Shown here: piece after piece, positions 1 to 5,756 of the stretch
Position numbering within the stretch: the stretch's first letter is position 1
How the letters are laid out: each line of letters starts with the position of its first letter
Assembly: GCA_003456855.1 (NCBI GenBank)
Contig: DMOO01000164.1
Location: forward strand, 1 to 7,048
Direction: 5' to 3'
Source: Sphaerochaeta sp.
Lineage (GTDB): Bacteria; Spirochaetota; Spirochaetia; Sphaerochaetales; Sphaerochaetaceae
Length of the DNA: 7,048 bases
Notes under the pieces: generated by a model
What the model saw: the letters and a program-made list of their open reading frames with translations, nothing else
Databases searched by the model: none
Told to the model about the DNA's origin: nothing
Program-made: the position numbers and the translations under genes

Positions 1-246
1 CTCGGTGCCTTCTTCATGGCGACCGATATGGTTACGACACCTGTCACTCACAAGGGAATGATAATCTTCGGAGTGGGTTGTGGATTCTTCACATTCCTCT
101 TCAGAAGTTTCGGATCCCTGCCTGAGGCAACATCAGTTGCAATTCTGATGATGAACATCATGACTCCAACAATCGACAGATTCGTCGTTCCCAAGAAGTT
201 CGGCGAAGTGGTGAAGGAGCCGAAGGAGGTCAAGAAGAATGCTTAA
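1..246 (+). CDS. rnfD: Rnf electron transport complex subunit D, C-terminal fragment (5' end outside window)
   Basis: RnfD is a polytopic membrane subunit of the Rnf ferredoxin:NAD+ oxidoreductase, homologous to NqrB, and carries covalently bound FMN. Only the last 81 residues are present, reading in frame from base 1 to a TAA at 244-246. The fragment opens with GAFFMATDMVTTPVT, the conserved C-terminal RnfD/NqrB segment (family form FFIATDPVT). A membrane helix follows (about residues 20-36 of the fragment), then the RSFGSLPEATSVAILMMNI stretch matching the family RRFGGYPDGVAFAVLLMNI, and a charged Lys/Glu-rich cytoplasmic tail. The flavin-attachment SGAT motif lies upstream, outside the window, so it cannot be checked. 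The gene overlaps rnfG by 8 bases, which suggests translational coupling. The identity is supported both by the motif and by the rnfG-E-A-B genes that follow. Confidence 0.93.
   Translation, partial: LGAFFMATDMVTTPVTHKGMIIFGVGCGFFTFLFRSFGSLPEATSVAILMMNIMTPTIDRFVVPKKFGEVVKEPKEVKKNA
223..229 (+). promoter_or_regulatory. Ribosome binding site of rnfG
   Basis: AAGGAGG lies inside the rnfD tail and ends 9 bases before the ATG at 239. It fixes the rnfG start within the rnfD coding region and supports the 8-base gene overlap. Confidence 0.8.
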
Positions 247-787
247 GTATATCGTCAAGACCGCCCTTGTGCTTGCTGCAATCTGTGCAGTCGCCGCCAT
301 CGCCCTTGCTGCCCTGAACGCAGTCACAGACCCCAAGATCCAGGAATACGAGACCCAGAAGGTTCTCAGTGCCCTTGAAGAGGTCTCCTGCGGAATGGAG
401 ATTGGCGAGAAGCAGGAAGTCAATCAGGACTACGTCGCTTACATGCATCCACTCACATCCGGTGGAAAGGTCCAGGGCTACATCCTTGGTCTGACATCTA
501 TCGGTTACGGTGGAGAGCTCACTTTGGTTGCCAGCTATGACACAAACGGTGTTGTGATGGCCGCCAAGCTCGTTGCAGACGAGGAGACCCCTGGTGTTGG
601 AAAGAAGGCCGAGAATGAAGGCTACATGGACAAGTTCGTTGGAACAGGTACTGCATCAAGTCCAGTTCCTACAAGCAAATCCATGCTGAGCGACGCTGAC
701 TCGGCAGCTGTGAGCGGTGCAAGTATCACCTTCACAGGAATATCAAAGGCTCTTGCCTACGGTTCTGGCTTTGTAAAGTCGCTTTGA
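239..787 (+). CDS. rnfG: Rnf electron transport complex subunit G (FMN-binding domain protein)
   Basis: RnfG (NqrC homologue) is a single-span membrane protein whose extracytoplasmic FMN-binding domain normally carries an FMN linked by phosphodiester to a threonine, attached by ApbE. The protein has 182 residues, slightly short for the family. It has an N-terminal anchor at about residues 7-28 and then a soluble domain. The family signature EETPGVG (115-121) is present, followed by the flavin-site region at 156-164. That site reads AAVSGASIT. The usual acceptor Thr is Ser162 and the usual Asp six residues earlier is Ala156, although an Asp sits at 154. Both changes depart from the DxxSGAT consensus as I remember it, so covalent flavinylation here is uncertain. 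The start is ATG 239 with a good ribosome site. The gene lies between rnfD and rnfE in the common D-G-E-A-B order, which makes the assignment firm despite the altered motif. Confidence 0.93.
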   Translation: MLKYIVKTALVLAAICAVAAIALAALNAVTDPKIQEYETQKVLSALEEVSCGMEIGEKQEVNQDYVAYMHPLTSGGKVQGYILGLTSIGYGGELTLVASYDTNGVVMAAKLVADEETPGVGKKAENEGYMDKFVGTGTASSPVPTSKSMLSDADSAAVSGASITFTGISKALAYGSGFVKSL

Positions 788-793
788 GGGAGG
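788..793 (+). promoter_or_regulatory. Ribosome binding site deciding the rnfE start
   Basis: GGGAGG ends 5 bases before ATG 799. An in-frame TTG at 784 would add five residues but would place the ribosome site inside the gene, so the ATG at 799 is preferred. Confidence 0.75.
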
Positions 794-798
794 TACAC

Positions 799-1455
799 AT
801 GTCACAACACATCAAAGAACTTACAAAAGGAATCTTCAAAGAGAACCCGACATTCATCATCATGCTTGGTATGTGTCCGACACTTGCCGTCACAACCCAG
901 GTTGTGAATGCAATCGGAATGGGAGGAGGAGTTCTTTTCGTTCTTCTCTTCAGCAATGTATTCATCAGTCTTCTGAAGAACGTGATCCCGAACAGCGTCA
1001 GAATCCCGTGCTACGTCGTTGTCATCGCTTCGTTCGTCACAATCCTCCAGATGATCTTCCATGCTTACATCCCAAGTCTGTATGAGGCACTTGGCGTCTA
1101 CCTTCCATTGATAGTCGTCAACTGTATCATCCTTGGTAGAGCCGAGGCCTTCGCAAACAAGAACGGAGTCCTTGATTCAGCTCTGGATGCCATTGGAATG
1201 GGTATCGGATTCACACTTGCCCTGACACTGATCTCCACCATCAGAGAGGCCTTCGGTGCTGGAACAATCACACTCTTCAAGATCGGCAGCTGGGATGGAG
1301 TCATCAAGGTTCCGTTCTTCTACAACTGGCCTATCAGAGTCATGACCCTTGCAGCAGGAGCTCTGCTTCTCATGGGTTACCTCAAGGCCTTCTTCAACTG
1401 GAACACATCCCGCAAGGCCAGGAAAGCCGCTACGGCAGAGGAGGTGAAGGCATGA
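799..1455 (+). CDS. rnfE: Rnf electron transport complex subunit E
   Basis: RnfE (NqrD homologue) is an integral membrane subunit. It is a paralogue of RnfA, and the two sit in opposite orientation in the membrane and share a [2Fe-2S] centre that carries electrons across it. The protein has 218 residues and about six hydrophobic segments. The conserved half-motifs are visible: LGMCPTLA with Cys26, and LPLIVVNCIILGRAEAFA with Cys109. These are the two cysteines expected to ligate the shared cluster. The N-terminal KELTKGIFKENPTF is typical of RnfE and separates it from RnfA. The C-terminus is a basic then acidic cytoplasmic tail. The gene starts 11 bases after the rnfG stop, and its TGA overlaps the rnfA ATG by 4 bases (ATGA). 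The start was chosen by ribosome-site spacing. Confidence 0.96.
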   Translation: MSQHIKELTKGIFKENPTFIIMLGMCPTLAVTTQVVNAIGMGGGVLFVLLFSNVFISLLKNVIPNSVRIPCYVVVIASFVTILQMIFHAYIPSLYEALGVYLPLIVVNCIILGRAEAFANKNGVLDSALDAIGMGIGFTLALTLISTIREAFGAGTITLFKIGSWDGVIKVPFFYNWPIRVMTLAAGALLLMGYLKAFFNWNTSRKARKAATAEEVKA

Positions 1456-2045
1456 GAATTATCGCTATTCTTCTTACCTACATCTTCATCAACAACTTCA
1501 TTCTGGTGAAGTTCCTTGGTCTCTGTCCGTTCATCGGAGTCTCCAAGAACAGTGAAAGCGCAATCGGAATGGGACTTGCAGTCTCCTTCGTCGCAGGTAC
1601 TGCATCAGCTGTCTGCTGGTGTGTCTACTACGGACTTCTGGTTCCGTTCGGACTTGAGTACCTCCAGACAATCGCTTTCATCCTTGTCATCGCAGCATTG
1701 GTCCAGCTGGTTGAGATGGTCCTGAGAAAGATGAGCCCATCGCTGTACAAGGCTCTGGGAATCTTCCTTCCTCTGATCACCACAAACTGTGCTGTTCTGG
1801 GTATTGCAATCATCAACATCGATGAGGCCTATAACCTTCTTGAGTCCTTCACTGCAGGTATCGCAGCCGGTCTCGGATTCACAATGGCTATCATCCTGAT
1901 GAGCAACATCCGTGAGAAGCTTGAGCTCAAGCCTGTCCGCAAGAGCTTCAAGGGCGTCCCAATCGCATTCATCTCAGCAGGTCTGATGGCTCTTGCCTTC
2001 ATGGCTTTCGACAACAGCCTGCTTACAAATCTTCATCTGGCATAA
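1452..2045 (+). CDS. rnfA: Rnf electron transport complex subunit A
   Basis: RnfA (NqrE homologue) is the second half of the RnfA/RnfE membrane pair that binds a [2Fe-2S] cluster within the bilayer. The protein has 197 residues, normal for the family, with about six membrane helices. Signature segments are present: NNFILVKFLGLCPFIGVSK with Cys25, and FLPLITTNCAVLGIAI with Cys113, the two expected cluster ligands. SAIGMG (36-41) is shared with RnfE (NAIGMG) and is identical over 15 bases at DNA level, as expected of paralogues. The ATG overlaps the rnfE stop as ATGA. GAGGAGG at 1438-1444 sits 7 bases upstream and gives strong initiation coupled to rnfE translation. Nothing in the gene looks unusual. 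Confidence 0.97.
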   Translation: MRIIAILLTYIFINNFILVKFLGLCPFIGVSKNSESAIGMGLAVSFVAGTASAVCWCVYYGLLVPFGLEYLQTIAFILVIAALVQLVEMVLRKMSPSLYKALGIFLPLITTNCAVLGIAIINIDEAYNLLESFTAGIAAGLGFTMAIILMSNIREKLELKPVRKSFKGVPIAFISAGLMALAFMAFDNSLLTNLHLA

Positions 2046-2050
2046 GGAGG
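2044..2050 (+). promoter_or_regulatory. Ribosome binding site deciding the rnfB start
   Basis: AAGGAGG is 9 bases before ATG 2060 but only 3 before the in-frame GTG at 2054. The spacing favours ATG 2060, which gives an N-terminus MLTAIIAAFLVIAGIG that enters the membrane anchor directly. Confidence 0.75.
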
Positions 2051-2059
2051 GAAGTGTAT

Positions 2060-2860
2060 ATGTTAACAGCAATTATAGCAGCCTTCCTGGTCATTGCCGG
2101 AATTGGTGCCATCCTTGGTGTCGGACTTGCAATCGCTGACAAGAAGCTTGCAATCCAGAAGGACGAGAAGCTTGTGGCCATCGAGGCCATAATGCCTGGT
2201 GCAAACTGTGGTGGTTGTGGCTTTGCCGGTTGTGCAGACTATGCCGCCGCCGTCGCATCCGGAAAGGCTCAGCCTGGTCTCTGTGCACCTGGTGGAAAGG
2301 AGCTGGCCGACAAGATGGGCCAGATCATGGGTGTCGAGGTAACAGTCGAGGAGAAGAAGGTGGCCTTCATCTTCTGCAACGGAAGCTGCGAGAAGACACG
2401 TAAGGTCTATGAGTACAAGGGACTTCAGGACTGCAACGCCGCATCGATCCTCTTCAGGGGTGACAACGGCTGCAAGTACGGATGTCTCCACCTTGGTTCA
2501 TGCATGAACGTCTGTCCTGAGGAGGCCATCTACCGCAAGGAAGACGGAACCCTGGCAGTCGATGCCTCAAAGTGCATCGGATGCGGAAAGTGCACCAAGG
2601 TCTGTCCGACCGGAGCCATCAAGCTCATCGAGGACAGAACGAAATATGTCGTCGCCTGCAACAGCCATGACAAGGGCGGCGATGTGAGAAAGCTCTGCGA
2701 TGTCGGTTGTATCGGTTGCAAGATCTGCCAGATCAAGTTCCCGGGCTCCGGCTTCACCGTCACTGACAACCTTGCTTCATCATCACCGGTGTGTGACGAG
2801 GAGGCGGCTGCCAAGGCTATGGAGGCATGTCCTCGCAAGGCTATCTCAACAAGGAGATAG
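2060..2860 (+). CDS. rnfB: Rnf electron transport complex subunit B (iron-sulfur protein)
   Basis: RnfB is the iron-sulfur subunit thought to accept electrons from reduced ferredoxin on the cytoplasmic side. This 266-residue protein has an N-terminal membrane anchor (about 4-26). A [4Fe-4S] domain follows with Cys50, Cys53, Cys58 and Cys75 (ANCGGCGFAGCADY). A cysteine-containing linker carries Cys106, Cys110 and Cys125. The first two-cluster ferredoxin module has Cys138, Cys142, Cys148, Cys152 and Cys172, Cys175, Cys178, Cys182. The C-terminal module starts as a second ferredoxin pair with Cys217, Cys220 and Cys223. Where a fourth cysteine before Pro is expected there is Phe227, and the second half keeps only Cys257 at an expected position. 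By ferredoxin ligand topology this leaves one complete cluster and removes the other. The gene lies 14 bases after rnfA and closes the Rnf operon. The product is shorter than multi-cluster RnfB proteins of acetogens. Confidence 0.96.
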   Translation: MLTAIIAAFLVIAGIGAILGVGLAIADKKLAIQKDEKLVAIEAIMPGANCGGCGFAGCADYAAAVASGKAQPGLCAPGGKELADKMGQIMGVEVTVEEKKVAFIFCNGSCEKTRKVYEYKGLQDCNAASILFRGDNGCKYGCLHLGSCMNVCPEEAIYRKEDGTLAVDASKCIGCGKCTKVCPTGAIKLIEDRTKYVVACNSHDKGGDVRKLCDVGCIGCKICQIKFPGSGFTVTDNLASSSPVCDEEAAAKAMEACPRKAISTRR

Positions 2861-2868
2861 GTTTTTAG

Positions 2869-4680
2869 GTGCAATACGTTGTAGGTGCTTATAGCCAGCT
2901 GCCGTATGGTACATCCGACGAGGAGTACGAAGCGCTGCTGGCTAGACAACTCAAGCCTCTTTTGACAATGGTCTACCGGAACAGTAACTGCAAACTGCTG
3001 TTCCGGTTGAGCATTTCTGAGTTCGAGTATCTGGAGGTGAACCATCCAGAGGTCAACATGCTTATAAATGACCTCTGCAGAAAGGGTCAGATGGAGATTC
3101 TGACATCCAGCTTCTACGACTCAGTCCTCTCCTTGGTCCCGACCCATGAGAGGACGACCCATATCGAGAGGGCAACAACCTACATCAGAAAGAAATTCTC
3201 CAAGAAACCAAAGGGACTCTGGTTCTACAACCAGGTTTTCAATCCGACCACAGTCCCTCTTGTGGGACTTTCGGGGCTTAACTACATAGTCATCTCGACC
3301 TACAACCAGGTCAACAACAGCGTGGAGTCAACCCGGCCGTTCTACACGGACGAGATGGGCAAGGAGAGCCTTGTCTTCCCGATTGACGACCGCTTCTCCA
3401 AGGAGACCAACGATCTCTACAGAGGAAACATAACACTGGACAGATACCTTTCAGAAGTCGCAAAGATGGCCAAGGAGACAACAAACGCCATCAGCACGAT
3501 CATGCTGAACATGGACCAGCTGATGGGTACGGAGGGCAGTGCCGATGTCTACAGGGTGCTCTATGAGAACCTGGGACCCAACAGCACACTGCCAAGTCTC
3601 TACATCCAGGACAACGAGGTGTCCAGGACACATTATCTTCCAAACGGAATATACGGACGCGATTTCCAGATAGGAAAGGCCACGTCCATAAACCAGCTTA
3701 TATACGACAACCCTATGCTTGCCATGAACTACGGAGTTCTTAACATGCTGAAGGATGTCCTGCGTGACAGCAAGAAGCTCATCGATGACAGAAAGAGCAT
3801 CGAGACTGTTCTCATGAAGGCCAGTTCCTGTAGTCTGTACTTCCCTGATGAGAGCAAAAACCCTGCAATACTGAGGAATGTTAACCATTTCGCCTGCGAG
3901 GCTGAAGCTCTGCTTTCAAAGATGCCCAACAACATCCTTCCTGATGAGGTTGATGCAGACTTTGACAGGAGCAAGGAGTTCTACGTTAAAGGCAAGTCCA
4001 GCATCGCCTATCTTGGCAGAAAAGGTGCTGTTATAAGCAGATACGTTGTCGTTTCATCTCTTTATGACATTGCCTTCCACAGCGGTGAGGGTCTGTTTGC
4101 GGATTCGTTCGTTAACGATGTGACAGGAAAGGATATGCGCCTTTCAGCCAAGCCTTACGAGGTCACCCCTCTGGACAAGAGGAACTCTGACTTCTTTGCA
4201 AAGGCACCTGCAATCAACCTCGGAAAGCTTCCTGTTAATCTTACAAAGAGATTCAAGTTCAGACAGACGACCCTTGTACTGGAGATAGAGGTTGAGAACC
4301 TCTCGAGCGATGCGATCAAGGGCTTCACTTATGTCAGCACAATCGACCTGGCACTTCCAAGGAAGTCAACGGTCACATGTCCGGAAAGGAATATCGAAGA
4401 CGGTGAATCAGCCACGACGCAGAGCATAATGGTCTCTGACAGGGCCTGTCCGTTCAGCGTCTCCATTGTCCTTGGAGAAGAAGCCGAGATCCAAAGGGCT
4501 GATTTCAGCCAAAAAACCCGTACTTGGCTTGGAGACAAGGGCTTTTATGAGTATACTCAATTGAAAATAAAGAAAAAGCTCTCACTGGGACCGATGGAGT
4601 CCATGCGACTTACAATCGGATTCAGAACAGAGAAGCGTAAGGAGAAACACAATGACACTGCAGAACAGAGCGCTCCTTGA
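2869..4680 (+). CDS. GH57-like (4-alpha-glucanotransferase-type) protein lacking the catalytic residues
   Basis: This 603-residue protein has no signal peptide and is probably cytoplasmic. Its layout follows archaeal GH57 4-alpha-glucanotransferases (about 650 residues): an N-terminal barrel-like domain to about 280, a helical linker to about 350, and a C-terminal beta-sandwich (about 370-590) like the DUF1925/DUF1926 region. Supporting matches are GQMEILTSSFYDSVLSLVP (73-91), matching the family GQLEIVxxGFYEPVLAxIP; KGLWFYNQVFNPTTV near 115-129; and THYLPNG (254-260). The key residues are missing. The HNHQP site reads YSQLP (8-12), the nucleophile motif TERVW reads YNQVF with Asn121 in place of Glu, and the HDDGE acid/base motif reads LNMDQ (213-217). 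Glycosidase activity is therefore unlikely, and a binding or regulatory role is an inference. The GTG start is forced by an in-frame TAG at 2866-2868, with AAGGAG at 2851-2856 twelve bases upstream. The 3' end overlaps prfB by 29 bases. Motif comparisons are from memory. Confidence 0.8.
   Translation: MQYVVGAYSQLPYGTSDEEYEALLARQLKPLLTMVYRNSNCKLLFRLSISEFEYLEVNHPEVNMLINDLCRKGQMEILTSSFYDSVLSLVPTHERTTHIERATTYIRKKFSKKPKGLWFYNQVFNPTTVPLVGLSGLNYIVISTYNQVNNSVESTRPFYTDEMGKESLVFPIDDRFSKETNDLYRGNITLDRYLSEVAKMAKETTNAISTIMLNMDQLMGTEGSADVYRVLYENLGPNSTLPSLYIQDNEVSRTHYLPNGIYGRDFQIGKATSINQLIYDNPMLAMNYGVLNMLKDVLRDSKKLIDDRKSIETVLMKASSCSLYFPDESKNPAILRNVNHFACEAEALLSKMPNNILPDEVDADFDRSKEFYVKGKSSIAYLGRKGAVISRYVVVSSLYDIAFHSGEGLFADSFVNDVTGKDMRLSAKPYEVTPLDKRNSDFFAKAPAINLGKLPVNLTKRFKFRQTTLVLEIEVENLSSDAIKGFTYVSTIDLALPRKSTVTCPERNIEDGESATTQSIMVSDRACPFSVSIVLGEEAEIQRADFSQKTRTWLGDKGFYEYTQLKIKKKLSLGPMESMRLTIGFRTEKRKEKHNDTAEQSAP
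4638..4644 (+). promoter_or_regulatory. Ribosome binding site of prfB
   Basis: TAAGGAG lies inside the preceding gene and ends 7 bases before ATG 4652. It fixes the start of the RF2 leader frame, which would be missed if only the long downstream frame were annotated. Confidence 0.8.
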
Positions 4681-5756
4681 GCAACTGAGAACCGAATCCC
4701 AAGCCATCTGGAGGGGACTTTGACCCGGAAGGGCAGAGAAAGAAATTAGCAGAATTGGAACAGCAGACTCTCGAGCCGGACTTCTGGGGTGACAAGCAGA
4801 AGGCCGATTCCGTGTTTGCACAGATAAACGCAATCAAGGATACAATCAATCCTTTCGAGAAACTCATCGCAGACATCGACGAGACCTATGATCTAATCGA
4901 GCTCTACGAGGAAGAGGACGACAGCAACGAGGAATACGCCCAGGAAGTGGACGAGAAGATCCTTCAGCTCCAGGAGGAGTACAGACCACTGAAGCTCAAG
5001 ACCCTTCTCAACGGCAAGTATGACAAGGGCGACGTCTTCCTTACAATCCATGCGGGAGCCGGTGGAACCGAGGCCTGTGACTGGACAAGCATGCTGATGC
5101 GCATGTACCTCAGATGGTGTGAGCGCCACAAGTTCAAGACCGAGATCCTCGATGTCCTCGAGGACGAGGGCGGCTACAAGAGCGTCACCATCCAGGTCAC
5201 CGGACCTTATGCCTTCGGTTATCTGAAGGGAGAGGCCGGAGTCCACAGACTGGTCAGAATCTCACCGTTCGACTCCAATGCAAGGAGACACACCTCCTTC
5301 TCGTCGGTCTATACCTCACCGGTCGTCGACGACAACATCGACATCGAGATCAAGCCTGAGGACATCAGAATCGATACCTACAGAGCTGGTGGAGCAGGTG
5401 GACAGCACGTCAACAAGACTGATTCGGCTGTCAGAATCACCCACTATCCTACAGGAATCGTCGTCCAGTGCCAGAACGAGAGATCCCAGATCATGAACAA
5501 GGACAAGTGTTTCAAAATGCTGAGAAGCCGTCTGTACGACTACTACAGCGCAAAGCTTGCCGAGGAGCATCAGGCGGAGGCAATCGAGAAGAAGGACATC
5601 GCCTGGGGTTCACAGATCAGGAGCTACGTCTTCCAGCCATACACAATGGTCAAGGACGCCAGAACCGGGGAGCAGACTGGTAACATCCAGGCTGTCATGG
5701 ACGGAGACATCGATGCCTTCATCGAGTCCTTCCTCCGCTGGAGCCAGGAGAAGTAA
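4652..5756 (+). CDS. prfB: Peptide chain release factor 2, expressed by +1 programmed frameshift
   Basis: RF2 recognises UGA and UAA stop codons and triggers hydrolysis of peptidyl-tRNA. The reading is a join of 4652-4720 (23 codons ending in CTT) and 4722-5756 (344 codons plus TAA), with base 4721 skipped, giving 367 residues against about 365 in E. coli. The in-frame TGA at 4721-4723 is bypassed by slippage on CTT. After the shift the sequence continues DPEGQRKKLAELEQQ and LEPDFWGD, typical of the RF2 N-terminal coiled coil. The stop-codon recognition tripeptide SPF is at 204-206 and the catalytic GGQ at 249-251, in AGGAGGQHVNKTDSAVRI. The residue before GGQ is Ala248. The leader overlaps the preceding gene by 29 bases. 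RF2 level should be self-regulated: scarce RF2 slows termination at the internal UGA and favours the shift. Confidence 0.97.
4710..4724 (+). promoter_or_regulatory. prfB +1 programmed ribosomal frameshift site
   Basis: The site reads GGAGGGGACTTTGAC. GGAGG (4710-4714) is a Shine-Dalgarno-like stimulator, followed by a 3-base spacer and then the slippery CTT at 4718-4720 and stop TGA with a C after it (4721-4724). The tRNA on CUU re-pairs one base forward on UUU, and GAC (4722-4724) becomes the next codon. The spacing equals that of the E. coli prfB site, with a slightly different stimulator (GGAGG instead of AGGGGG). Confidence 0.96.
5746..5750 (+). promoter_or_regulatory. Ribosome binding site deciding the TTG start at 5757
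   Basis: AGGAG in the last codons of prfB ends 6 bases before TTG 5757. The next in-frame ATG (5787) has no such site and would remove the charged start of the signal peptide. Confidence 0.65.

Noticed and set aside
784..798. TTG at 784 as start of rnfE
   Set aside because: It would overlap the rnfG stop and place the ribosome site inside the gene. ATG 799 has correct spacing and a family-typical N-terminus.
910..1574. Identical 15-base stretch at 910-924 and 1560-1574
   Set aside because: It encodes the AIGMG segment at equivalent positions in the paralogues RnfE and RnfA, so it reflects protein conservation rather than a mobile or regulatory repeat.
2138..2156. A-T-rich direct repeats of aagcttgc/aagcttgt in early rnfB as an operator
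   Set aside because: They encode repeated KL codons (DKKL, DEKL) and show no symmetry or position that would suggest a binding site.
2063..2491. Minus-strand open frame of 142 codons opposite rnfB
   Set aside because: It is low-complexity Leu/Cys/Thr-rich sequence mirroring rnfB cysteine and glycine codons, with no homology recognised.
2530..3045. Open frame of 171 codons on the minus strand across the rnfB/GH57-like junction
   Set aside because: It lies opposite two well-supported genes, has no recognisable domain, and its length is explained by codon bias of the sense strand.
4721..4723. In-frame TGA early in prfB read as a nonsense mutation or pseudogene
   Set aside because: The surrounding GGAGG, CTT and TGAC pattern is the standard RF2 frameshift site, and the downstream frame is intact with SPF and GGQ motifs.
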